Under the pieces are notes generated by a model. The model worked only from the letters and a program-made list of their open reading frames with translations, had not been told where the DNA came from and searched no databases. DNA of 64,000 nucleotides from Novisyntrophococcus fermenticellae (lineage in GTDB: Bacteria; Bacillota; Clostridia; Lachnospirales; Lachnospiraceae). Position numbers and translations under genes: made by a program. Below, piece after piece: positions 1 through 8,242 of this stretch. The stretch is from assembly GCF_018866245.1 (NCBI RefSeq), contig NZ_CP076458.1:2480001-2544000 (forward strand), given 5' to 3'. Position 1 is the first letter of the stretch. Every line of letters begins with the position of its first letter.

Positions 1-1260
1 GACATTAAATTGATATACTGTATTATCGATTTCTTTTGTTCCAGTAACTGCGGCACCATTATCATCTGGATCAAAATATAATCTCCAATCCTTTGTAAGT
101 TGAAGCCAGCCTTTATAGAATGATCCATCATTATTTACAAAATACTTCTTTCCATCTATTATGGGCATACCTGACCTTTGCATAACACCATTTGTATCAA
201 AATAATACGTCTTTGAACTTATATCTTTAAATCCTGTAACAGCGGCCCCGCCGTTTTGTGGGTCAAAGTATAGTCTCCAATCTGGAGTCAACTGCAGCCA
301 GCCTGTATAAGCAGAACCATTGTCCGTAAAATAATATTTTTTTTCGTTAATTACTGACATAAATGATTTTGCCATAACACCGTTTGAGTCAAAATAATAT
401 GTTTTTGAATTAATCACGGAAAGACCCGTCGCTGCTGCACCTCCGTCACCCGGGTCAAAATACAATCTCCAGTCTGGAGTCAACTGCAGCCAGCCTGTAT
501 AAGCAGAACCATTGTCCGTAAAATAATATTTTTTTCCATTAATTACTGACATAAATGACTTGAGCATAACACCATTTGAATCAAAATAATATGTTTTTGA
601 ACCAATCGTATAAAGGCCTGTCGCTGCTGCACCTCCGTCATCCGGGTCAAAGTACAATCTCCAATCTGCAGTCAACTGTAACCAACCTGTATACACTTTT
701 CCAGTAGAAATCACATAATATTTTTTGCCATCAACCACAAACATTCCGGAAGGTATTGGACCCATGATTCCATCCGAATCAAAATAAGATAATTTGCCTT
801 CTATTACTCGCATGCCAACAACAGCAGCGCCCTCATCTAAAGGATCAAAGTATAATTTCCATGAGCCTAATTGAAGCCAGCCTGTCTGCAGTATACTATT
901 GACAAGATAATATTTTTTCCCATTATAAGTTGGAGTTCCATTGCCCTCAAATCTGACACCATTTGCATCAAACAGGTATTTGCTCCCATCAATTACCTTG
1001 ATACCATTTACCGCTGCTCCTCCTTCATTTGAATCAAAGTATAGCCTCATTCCCATAAGATTAAGCCAGCCTGTTAATTGTTCTCCCATACCTCCAAACC
1101 AATATTTCTTTCCATCTATCACCGGAGTCCCTGTTAAAGTCCTTCCTTCAGGATCGAAATAATATGTTTTTCCATCTAATACTTGCCAGCCTTTTAACTT
1201 CGCGCCATCCTTAACATAATACCGATTACCATTGCTATCTGTATTCCATCCTTCTTTTAA
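1..1260 (-). repeat. Tandem cell-wall-binding repeats in the amidase gene, about 192-bp period
   Basis: The 3' part of the amidase gene is a tandem array. The block around the motif tctcc at 274, 466 and 658 recurs every 192 bases (64 codons), and the copies around 268-400 and 460-595 are nearly identical at DNA level. Each unit encodes a GW-type segment (TGWLQL..DWRLYFDP) followed by an NGVM..KKYYF segment, typical of choline-binding-like or glucan-binding-like repeats. Upstream units, nearer 1100, are more diverged. The array continues past the window edge. Confidence 0.85.
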
Positions 1261-2523
1261 ATCCAGACCCAAATATTTAGCAATTCCTTTAGCGTCTGCT
1301 TCACCGAGTTTTTTTAAACCCGTTTCTGTACTTAAATAGTTCTTGAAATCAGATTCATTATTCAAAAAGCCATGTTCCACAATAATAGACGGAACATTCA
1401 GTTGCTGACCATATCTGACAATACCAAAGTAATCAGACTTACTTCCATCTGTATAGTTTCCATCGCCTTCTTTAACAACAAGTCCCCTGTCATTAAAGCC
1501 AAGATTAATCAGTTCCTTTAAAATTGTGGTAGCCAGATTTTGTCCGGCGACAGCATTCGCAGGATTATATGTTCCGATTTTAGCTACCATAGCTTCAACT
1601 CCATTGGCAGTCGTCGTAGTTTCATTCGTTGTTCCTGCAGAATTTAAATGTATACTGACTAATAATGATGCCCCTTTTTCACTGGCGAATTTTACCCGTT
1701 CTTCAATTGATGGACTTGTCGTTTCATCTCTTGTTAAGTACACTTCAACATTCCCGTATTGCTCAAGAGCCTCCTTGGCATAACGGGAAACCTTCATAAC
1801 AAGCTCCTCTTCTCGATATGTAATCCCATTCCACGTCTTATAAGTTCCGGGGGAGGCTTTACTATGTCCCGGATCAATTACAACTACAGGCTTTTTAGCT
1901 ATCTTGGATTCGATAAGTGATTGTGATGTGTTTTCACTGGAATTTTGTGCAGCCTCACTAATTGCATTTATATCTATTTGGACATTTGATGCAACAAATT
2001 CGTCAATATCTTCTTCGCCTGCATCCTGCTTTTCCTCTATTATATTTGGAACCTGTTGTCCTTCTTCATTATCTAGTGTCCTGAGGTCTTTATTAAACGA
2101 AGCTCCATTAATTTTACCTGATATTTCTATTAACGATGTATCCTTATTCAAATGGAAAGAAGCCACATTCTGGATTATCTCATATGCTTCAACTTCCATT
2201 CTGGTATCATCGTCCAAAACAGTTAAAATGAGGTCTGAAAGTATATCACTTTCATTACCTAATTGAATAAAAACATTCTTATCCTGCTCTGTAAGCGATT
2301 CAAAAATATACCCCAGGTCAACCCCTGCAGAATCAACATCAGAATCCATATTGGATTCTGATGTCTGTATTTGCGGATTATCATCAGTTGCGTCCCCTTG
2401 ATCTACATACATTTCTGAAACAGGATTCTGAATAGCGGCAGCATACACCAGTGGTTCACTTGTAAATAATGTAAAAGCACATAATATATATGCGGTGAGT
2501 TTCTTTATCTTCTTGTTTATCAT
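1..2523 (-). CDS. N-acetylmuramoyl-L-alanine amidase with C-terminal cell-wall-binding repeats (3' end outside window)
   Basis: The reading frame is open from an ATG at 2523 to base 1, at least 841 residues, so the C-terminus is missing. It begins with a signal peptide (MINKKIKK, then a hydrophobic core), followed by a linker of about 170 residues. An Amidase_3-type zinc amidase domain spans about residues 210-412: DPGHS supplies the first zinc His, REEE the Glu, SIHLNS the second His, and VEHGFLN the catalytic Glu. From about residue 415 on there are tandem aromatic/glycine cell-wall-binding repeats (GKKYYF...GW...YFD pattern). The family cleaves the bond between muramic acid and the stem peptide; the repeats should anchor the enzyme to the wall or teichoic acid. 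It lies 45 bases behind the L,D-transpeptidase gene on the same strand and may share its transcript. Confidence 0.92.
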   Translation of the reverse strand, partial: MINKKIKKLTAYILCAFTLFTSEPLVYAAAIQNPVSEMYVDQGDATDDNPQIQTSESNMDSDVDSAGVDLGYIFESLTEQDKNVFIQLGNESDILSDLILTVLDDDTRMEVEAYEIIQNVASFHLNKDTSLIEISGKINGASFNKDLRTLDNEEGQQVPNIIEEKQDAGEEDIDEFVASNVQIDINAISEAAQNSSENTSQSLIESKIAKKPVVVIDPGHSKASPGTYKTWNGITYREEELVMKVSRYAKEALEQYGNVEVYLTRDETTSPSIEERVKFASEKGASLLVSIHLNSAGTTNETTTTANGVEAMVAKIGTYNPANAVAGQNLATTILKELINLGFNDRGLVVKEGDGNYTDGSKSDYFGIVRYGQQLNVPSIIVEHGFLNNESDFKNYLSTETGLKKLGEADAKGIAKYLGLDLKEGWNTDSNGNRYYVKDGAKLKGWQVLDGKTYYFDPEGRTLTGTPVIDGKKYWFGGMGEQLTGWLNLMGMRLYFDSNEGGAAVNGIKVIDGSKYLFDANGVRFEGNGTPTYNGKKYYLVNSILQTGWLQLGSWKLYFDPLDEGAAVVGMRVIEGKLSYFDSDGIMGPIPSGMFVVDGKKYYVISTGKVYTGWLQLTADWRLYFDPDDGGAAATGLYTIGSKTYYFDSNGVMLKSFMSVINGKKYYFTDNGSAYTGWLQLTPDWRLYFDPGDGGAAATGLSVINSKTYYFDSNGVMAKSFMSVINEKKYYFTDNGSAYTGWLQLTPDWRLYFDPQNGGAAVTGFKDISSKTYYFDTNGVMQRSGMPIIDGKKYFVNNDGSFYKGWLQLTKDWRLYFDPDDNGAAVTGTKEIDNTVYQFNV

Positions 2524-2568
2524 GATTATCCTCTTATCCTCCCAAAACAAATTACTGAAATCTTGCGT

Positions 2569-4764
2569 TTATACCACCGGATCTGTGGGATCAACACTTC
2601 CTGAGATTTTAGGCAGTGTTGGCTTGCCAAAAGGCATTGAAAAATTATCACCAATCTGAACCTGCGTTCCCAAGCTGCAGTGATCATAAATCCATTTGGC
2701 GTCTCTTACACATAATCTGATACAGCCATGGGAGGCCGGGCTTCCCAGCTTATTATACTCGCCTGCCGGTACTGTGTGGGTAGGATCGCTGGGACTTCCT
2801 GTTGCAACTGAATGGAATAAAACACCTCCAACAACTCTGGTCGCATATTTTCCCCAGGAAGGACCCATTAATTCCTTCAAAGTATATTTAGCGGATGTAT
2901 AAAAAGTACCAGCCGGTGTTGCAGTACTTGGCAAACCAACGGAGCACAACATAGACCTTACAGGAATTGTATATCTTCCGGCAGAGTCTTTAGCATAGGC
3001 TGTAACAACATTATTGGTTCTATCCACCACCAGTTTATAAGGCCCCGGATATTGATAAGACAAATCGGTTAACCCCACACCACTGCCATCGACATAAATT
3101 TTTTCTCCATTTATTTTAACCCATGTATTGCGAAGCATCTCACCATTAGAGCCAAAGTAATACTGTTTTCCATTCAAGAACTGCGTCCCTGTTCCCAAAA
3201 CTCCATTATTATCGAAATAATAAGTTTTTCCTCCTATTACCGTCATCCCCGTGGCAGCAATACCTGTATCAGGATTAAAGTAAAGTTTCATTGAGCCCAG
3301 CGTGACCCAACCCAGCACCACTGTTCCATCAGAGTTAAAACAATATTTGTTGCCATTAATTACAACGGTTCCACTTCCAGTCAACCAAACACCATTGCTA
3401 TCAAATGCATACCTTTTTCCATCTATATTTTGGACTCCAGTAGCTGCTGCTCCGGTATTCTTATCAAAATAAAAAGTCCATGCACTTATCTTAACCCATC
3501 CGGTTTCAACGGAACCATCGGGATTAAAACAATATTTTTTTCCATTAACAACTTGTGTTCCGATACCTGTCAATTGGATCCCATTTTGATCAAACACATA
3601 TTTTTTTTCCTCAATATTAGCTAATCCAACCGCACCCTCACAGGTTTCTTCATCAAAATACATTTTCCAGTTGCCTAAAACAAGCCACCCAGTATTCAAA
3701 GAGCCATCTGACGCAAACCAGTATTTTTTTCCATTGATTACTGGGGTGCCAGGCTGTGCAATCAAGACTCCATTATTATCAAATAAATACCTCTTGCCTT
3801 CTACATAAGAAAGTCCGATTCTGGCTTCACATGTTTCTTCTTCAAAATACATCTTCCAATTCCCAAGATTAAGCCACCCTGTCCTCAATGAACCGTCTTC
3901 ACTAAACCAGTATTTTTTTCCATTAATTACTGGGGTGCCCGCGTATACTTGCATCACTCCATTATTATCAAATATATACCTTTTTTCACCAACAGATGTC
4001 AAACCAATCCTGGCTTCACATGTTTCTTCATCAAAATACATCTTCCAGTTTCCAAGATTTAGCCACCCTGTCCTCAATGAACCATCTTCACTAAACCAAT
4101 ATTTTTTCCCATTAATTATTGGAGTCCCTGCATAGCCCTGCATCACACCATTATCATCAAAGATATAACGCTTTTTTTCAACCAATGTTAAACCAATCCT
4201 GGCTTCACATGTTTCTTCATCAAAATACATCTTCCAGTTTCCAAGATTTAGCCATCCGGAATTCAGCGTCCCATCCTGATTCATCCAATACTTTTTCCCA
4301 TCAATCTGAGGGGTTCCAGATCCCCTATACAATATACCATCACCATTAAATATGTATGTTTTCCCTTGAATCTCGGTTTTCCCTGTAACGGCTGCGCCAT
4401 CCTGATCTGGATTAAAATACAGTCTCCAAGTTGGGCTCATATCATACCAGCCTGTAAAATTCTTACCATCAGAGTAGACCATATACTTCTCACCATCAAT
4501 TACCTTTTGTTCCAACGTTGTATTTGATGTGGGATTTATTTCTATGGTTTCTTGTGAAACCACATTCTCTGTAGGCGCAGTCTCTTTTTCTTCTGGAGTC
4601 AAACCCTCTGCGGATTTTTCTGTCTGTCCTTCTGAACTCCCACACTCCGAAGACACTCTTATCCGTCCTCCCTGCTGATTCACTTCAGTATCTCCCAGAA
4701 CGCTCATTGTCATTGCAAAGAACAACATACCTGTCAAAAACGATACAACCAGCTTTTTCTTCAT
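2569..4764 (-). CDS. Secreted L,D-transpeptidase (YkuD) with cell-wall-binding repeats
   Basis: This 731-residue protein starts with a signal peptide (MKKKLVVSFLTGMLFF, cleaved after about residue 24), then a Thr/Glu-rich linker, about 480 residues of GW-type cell-wall-binding repeats, and a C-terminal YkuD domain (about residues 590-715). The catalytic signature SHGCIRL is present with the nucleophilic Cys, and GVLFHS lies upstream of it. YkuD enzymes form 3-3 cross-links in peptidoglycan or attach proteins to it. The start is supported by AAGGAGG just before the ATG. Repeats N-terminal to a YkuD domain resemble an exported wall-remodelling enzyme. The neighbouring amidase carries the same repeat class, so the two probably act at the same wall sites. 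Confidence 0.93.
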   Translation of the reverse strand: MKKKLVVSFLTGMLFFAMTMSVLGDTEVNQQGGRIRVSSECGSSEGQTEKSAEGLTPEEKETAPTENVVSQETIEINPTSNTTLEQKVIDGEKYMVYSDGKNFTGWYDMSPTWRLYFNPDQDGAAVTGKTEIQGKTYIFNGDGILYRGSGTPQIDGKKYWMNQDGTLNSGWLNLGNWKMYFDEETCEARIGLTLVEKKRYIFDDNGVMQGYAGTPIINGKKYWFSEDGSLRTGWLNLGNWKMYFDEETCEARIGLTSVGEKRYIFDNNGVMQVYAGTPVINGKKYWFSEDGSLRTGWLNLGNWKMYFEEETCEARIGLSYVEGKRYLFDNNGVLIAQPGTPVINGKKYWFASDGSLNTGWLVLGNWKMYFDEETCEGAVGLANIEEKKYVFDQNGIQLTGIGTQVVNGKKYCFNPDGSVETGWVKISAWTFYFDKNTGAAATGVQNIDGKRYAFDSNGVWLTGSGTVVINGNKYCFNSDGTVVLGWVTLGSMKLYFNPDTGIAATGMTVIGGKTYYFDNNGVLGTGTQFLNGKQYYFGSNGEMLRNTWVKINGEKIYVDGSGVGLTDLSYQYPGPYKLVVDRTNNVVTAYAKDSAGRYTIPVRSMLCSVGLPSTATPAGTFYTSAKYTLKELMGPSWGKYATRVVGGVLFHSVATGSPSDPTHTVPAGEYNKLGSPASHGCIRLCVRDAKWIYDHCSLGTQVQIGDNFSMPFGKPTLPKISGSVDPTDPVV
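3050..4480 (-). repeat. Tandem cell-wall-binding repeats in the L,D-transpeptidase gene, 189-bp core period
   Basis: Copies of a 63-codon unit (GKKYWFSEDGSLRTGWLNLG followed by NWKMYFDEETCEARIGL) run in tandem; the central copies, for example from about 3841 and 4030, are exactly 189 bases apart and almost identical in DNA. The central units share an unusual Cys (ETCEA) not typical of this repeat class. Outer units are more diverged and lack the Cys. Confidence 0.85.
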
Positions 4765-4799
4765 ATCTGATCCTCCTTATCTATATATATTTAATTATT

Positions 4800-5405
4800 C
4801 TATTGAATCTGCTTTATTATAATCTTAGCCGGAGGAGCATCGCTATGAATAGTATCATGATACGCAAGGATAAGCTCATCTTCCTTTTGCCTCAGCGAAT
4901 ACGCAACTTGCGCAGTGAAGCTTTTGTTTTTTTCAATTGCCTCTGGAACCTTAATTTCATCAAAATAGTATAATTCAAATGTTTTTGATTCGTCCAAGGG
5001 CATGAGTTGGAAACGCATATCATCAATCAGTAATGCTTCATCAGATAGATTCTTATATGTATAGGTTATAAGTACGACTTTATCTGGATTTGGTACATAT
5101 TTGCTTCTTTTATCCGTATACTCAACACTGTTTATGATTAGATCATAAGAAATATTTTCTGATGAAACTTTTATGAGATCACCAACTTCATATTCAATGC
5201 TGTTTTTTAAATCTATGGGCTTTGCGGATGGAACCCCTTCTCCAGTTTTGGACAGGCCATCCTCTTCCTTCTCATCCGTTGACTCCGAAATACTTTTGTC
5301 ATCCTCTGCCTTTATTTTGCTATTTTGGCTATTCCTGTTCGAGCAGGCGGTTAGAGTTAATCCCCCTAGCAACATTATCAATCCGAATCTTTTTAAAAAA
5401 GACAT
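4800..5405 (-). CDS. Predicted lipoprotein with a DUF4352-like extracellular domain
   Basis: The start at 5405 (MSFLKRFG) is preferred over an upstream ATG because it has a purine-rich AAGGAAGG site and begins a clean lipoprotein signal: Lys-Arg, hydrophobic core, lipobox LTAC. This gives 201 residues. An acidic, Ser/Lys-rich linker follows. The rest, about residues 60-200, has the pattern of a DUF4352/Ig-like fold (GDLIKV..., then VVLITYTYKNLSDEAL). The function of that family is not established; members are usually lipid-anchored surface proteins. It sits 35 bases upstream of the L,D-transpeptidase gene on the same strand, so it may be a lipid-anchored partner of the wall enzymes. That link is inference. 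Confidence 0.75.
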   Translation of the reverse strand: MSFLKRFGLIMLLGGLTLTACSNRNSQNSKIKAEDDKSISESTDEKEEDGLSKTGEGVPSAKPIDLKNSIEYEVGDLIKVSSENISYDLIINSVEYTDKRSKYVPNPDKVVLITYTYKNLSDEALLIDDMRFQLMPLDESKTFELYYFDEIKVPEAIEKNKSFTAQVAYSLRQKEDELILAYHDTIHSDAPPAKIIIKQIQ

Positions 5406-5477
5406 ATATGATATCTTCCTTCCTTTTTTTACGATAACAAAATCATATATCAAAAATATTGTAACACATTCAGGAAT

Positions 5478-5486
5478 ATTATACCA
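5478..5486 (-). promoter_or_regulatory. Candidate extended -10 promoter for the lipoprotein gene
   Basis: On the minus strand TGGTATAAT is an extended -10 element (TGn plus TATAAT) about 70 bases before the lipoprotein start. No good -35 is visible, as is common for extended -10 promoters. Confidence 0.4.
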
Positions 5487-5565
5487 TATACGCCTTTCCT
5501 ACTTTTTTCTTAAATTTTTGTTATACCCACCACACCAACTTCCATATCACCAGAAGATATAAGGG

Positions 5566-7110
5566 CTAAATATCAGACAATTTTACAATAATCATACCGT
5601 TAATATTTTGAACGCTACTCTTGTTTGGCCATAGATCCATTGATTTGGAATAAGTCTCCGCATATTCTATCTGCTCTTGTGTAGGGGACAGGTAAGTATA
5701 TCCTATCGTAGACATAAAATTATTCATAATAAACGTACCATACTGCGTAGAAAAAGACCATTCAAAAAAAGAATGACCAGGGTTTTCATACAAACGATAG
5801 CTTGATCTGTTTAATCTGGGTGCTCTGCTTCCAATAATAATAAGTGGTTCTGCAGGACTTTCTCCCAAATCCAATTGATCAATACGATCACTTATCTTAA
5901 GTGCTAGCCGAACATCTTCTTCATACTGAACATACTCTGAATAGAACATTCGCGAAACTTCCATGCTTTGTTGCATCCCCAAAATGAATATAATGCAATA
6001 AATCCACCGTAATACCTGGAGTTTCTTAAATTTAAAATCCATTACACCAATAAAATATTGTATAATAAATCCGAATACAAAAGGTAGAACAATCTGAGTC
6101 CGAAACTTAGGTATTTGACCAATAATGATTGTCATAAAAAAGGGCGAAATTAGTAATGCAATAGACGCTAGAATATATAAATAATAGGCCTTACAGCCTC
6201 TTTTCCGATAAATCAAGTAAAATAATAAAAGCACAGATAGCGGAAATGCCACAGAATAATAGATACCCTTCGCACACAGTGCATCAATAATATGGTACAA
6301 AATATTCTTTATACACTCTTCAGCAGACTCACTGCCCCACAAAATCTGATCGCTGATGTATGAAGTTGTCGAGATGTTTAACACCGCCATTATAATCTTA
6401 TTTATGATTTCATATAATAAAAATGCCAAAAAAAAGCATAAAATCAGCTTAAAAATTGTTTTCCAATACTGCTCCATTTTCTCAAAATTCAAAAGAAATA
6501 ATGCTAAAGTTGCTGCAATAAACAATGGAACGGTTGTCTGATAACAAGAAAAACTTAGTGCCAGCAAAATGATGGATGGAATGTAATACCATACTGTCCC
6601 GCTCATGACACCTCTCCATATCCAAAGCAATGACAATCCAACAAAAAAAATCGCCAGTTGTACTTCGAATGCTTGCAAAAGAAAGCTGACTTGCTCCGCC
6701 ATAACAGGTGCGGTAAAAAAAAGAACAGGAAATACCCAACTTCTCTTGCTAAATCTCGTTTTATTATTTGTAAATGTGTAAAAAAGATATTCCCATACTG
6801 CGGAATTTAACACCATTGTAATGAACATGAATATTGAGGCTAGATACGGATTAAATACATATACGTTTAGAATCTTTTTTAGAAAAATCAATCCAAAACG
6901 CCCCATGGTAAACCAACTATTATATAATGAATCTGGAACATTAATAATTGCTTCCGTATCATGAGAAATTGATAAATGGAAAATCTTCATCCCATAAGCT
7001 ACAATTAGAACCACTAAGACAATAACAAATGACCTTATATTATCCATACAAAATTCATAGAACGTGGGCATATTGATACTTTTCTTCGTATATTTACTTC
7101 TTGTTTGCAT
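5566..7110 (-). CDS. GtrII-family membrane glucosyltransferase-like protein
   Basis: A polytopic membrane protein of 514 residues with about 10-11 hydrophobic segments. The early motif YNSWFTMGRFGLIFLKK matches the GtrII family (O-antigen glucosyltransferases that use polyprenyl-phosphate glucose on the outer face of the membrane). The start at 7110 is chosen because GGAGGT lies 10 bases upstream; the ATG at 7128 overlaps that site. It follows the GtrB-like gene by 30 bases, so they should be co-expressed: GtrB loads a sugar on undecaprenyl phosphate and GtrII-type proteins transfer it. In a Gram-positive cell the acceptor is probably teichoic acid or another wall polymer; this is inference. 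No flippase-like GtrA gene is seen next to it. Confidence 0.8.
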   Translation of the reverse strand: MQTRSKYTKKSINMPTFYEFCMDNIRSFVIVLVVLIVAYGMKIFHLSISHDTEAIINVPDSLYNSWFTMGRFGLIFLKKILNVYVFNPYLASIFMFITMVLNSAVWEYLFYTFTNNKTRFSKRSWVFPVLFFTAPVMAEQVSFLLQAFEVQLAIFFVGLSLLWIWRGVMSGTVWYYIPSIILLALSFSCYQTTVPLFIAATLALFLLNFEKMEQYWKTIFKLILCFFLAFLLYEIINKIIMAVLNISTTSYISDQILWGSESAEECIKNILYHIIDALCAKGIYYSVAFPLSVLLLFYLIYRKRGCKAYYLYILASIALLISPFFMTIIIGQIPKFRTQIVLPFVFGFIIQYFIGVMDFKFKKLQVLRWIYCIIFILGMQQSMEVSRMFYSEYVQYEEDVRLALKISDRIDQLDLGESPAEPLIIIGSRAPRLNRSSYRLYENPGHSFFEWSFSTQYGTFIMNNFMSTIGYTYLSPTQEQIEYAETYSKSMDLWPNKSSVQNINGMIIVKLSDI

Positions 7111-7140
7111 TTTAAATATAACCTCCATATGGGAATAAAA

Positions 7141-8097
7141 TTATTGAACTTTTTTTACTGTATCTTCTCTGTTGGTTTGCCTGACAATATAATGTGGTCG
7201 TTTCTTAATTTCCAAGTACATTTTAGACAGATACTGTCCTATAATTCCCATACAAAATAGTTGAATTCCTCCAATAAACATAATAATACATGTCAGAGAT
7301 GCCCATCCTGCTACCGGATCCCCAAACAATAATTTTCGTATACAGATAAATAAAATTATTAATAGCGCGATGCCAGTTAATAATATCCCACTCCATGATG
7401 CTATTGATAAGGGCACCTGAGAAAAATTAATTATCCCATCCAGACTGTATTTAAACAGCTTCCAGAAACTCCACTTTGTCTCTCCCGCAATACGCTCTGC
7501 ATTCTGAAAGGGTAGCCATTTTGTCTTAAACCCAACCCAACCATATATACCTTTTGAAAACCGATTATATTCTCCCATTTCTATAATAGCATCAACCATC
7601 TCACGCTTCATCAGCCGATAGTCCCTTGCCCCATCTACGATATCTGCATCTGATATTTTGTTGATTATCCTGTAAAATGCACGTGCAAAAAATGATCTTA
7701 TTCTTGGCTCTCCCTCACGGTTCACGCGCCTGGTAGCCACACTGTCATATTCACCGCTTGTCAAATATGCTGCCATCTCTGGCAATAATGACGGAGGGTC
7801 CTGCATATCTGCATCCATAACAGCTACATATTCTCCGCTCGCATTGATAAATCCTGCATACATGGCAGCTTCTTTTCCAAAATTCCGTGAAAATGATATA
7901 TATGTAATGCGTTTATCCTTCGCCGAAAGCTTTTGGAGTGTTTCAAGTGTTTTATCCTTTGAACCATCGTCAACAAAAATTAATTCAAAATCATAATTGT
8001 TCATCTCGTCACTGACCCTGGAAATCTCTTTATAAAAAAATGGCAGCGCCTCTTCTTCATTATAGCAAGGCACAATTAGCGATATCTTCTTCTTCAT
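7141..8097 (-). CDS. GtrB-like polyprenyl-phosphate glycosyltransferase (GT2)
   Basis: The protein has 318 residues. An N-terminal GT-A fold carries VPCYNEEEALP, FVDDGSKD and the metal-binding DADMQDPP, followed by RDYRLM. Two C-terminal transmembrane segments begin at about residue 230. This layout is that of GtrB/YkcC/DPM1-like enzymes, which transfer a hexose from a nucleotide sugar to undecaprenyl phosphate at the inner membrane face. Spacing to the downstream GtrII-like gene is 30 bases. The ribosome binding site is weak: a GAGGGG lies unusually far upstream. The sugar cannot be told from sequence. Confidence 0.88.
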   Translation of the reverse strand: MKKKISLIVPCYNEEEALPFFYKEISRVSDEMNNYDFELIFVDDGSKDKTLETLQKLSAKDKRITYISFSRNFGKEAAMYAGFINASGEYVAVMDADMQDPPSLLPEMAAYLTSGEYDSVATRRVNREGEPRIRSFFARAFYRIINKISDADIVDGARDYRLMKREMVDAIIEMGEYNRFSKGIYGWVGFKTKWLPFQNAERIAGETKWSFWKLFKYSLDGIINFSQVPLSIASWSGILLTGIALLIILFICIRKLLFGDPVAGWASLTCIIMFIGGIQLFCMGIIGQYLSKMYLEIKKRPHYIVRQTNREDTVKKVQ

Positions 8098-8159
8098 GTA
8101 ATCACGTGGATATTCCCCTCTTCCAATTACAGGAACTCCTTCTCCTTTCCATTGTCCTT

Positions 8160-8165
8160 AGTATA
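8160..8165 (-). promoter_or_regulatory. Candidate -10 element for the gtrB-gtrII pair
   Basis: TATACT on the minus strand, about 65 bases before the GtrB-like start and downstream of the preceding terminator. The -35 region (TAGCAA at 17 bases) is poor, so the call rests on the -10 and the position. Confidence 0.35.
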
Positions 8166-8190
8166 GCAGAATCCTTATATATTTGCTACT

Positions 8191-8230
8191 ATAAAAACCC
8201 AAACAAGCCCATCAATCGATGGACTTGTTT
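8191..8230 (-). terminator. Intrinsic terminator after the phosphoglycerol transferase gene
   Basis: A 13-bp stem with one G-U pair (AAACAAGTCCATC and GATGGGCTTGTTT on the minus strand, loop of 4) followed by GGGTTTTTAT. It lies 13 bases after the stop codon. Confidence 0.85.
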
Positions 8231-8242
8231 TATACATTATTA

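Noticed and set aside
268..840. Regular repeats suggesting a CRISPR array
   Set aside because: The units are about 192 bases, in frame, and encode cell-wall-binding repeats; there are no short repeats with unique spacers and no cas genes.
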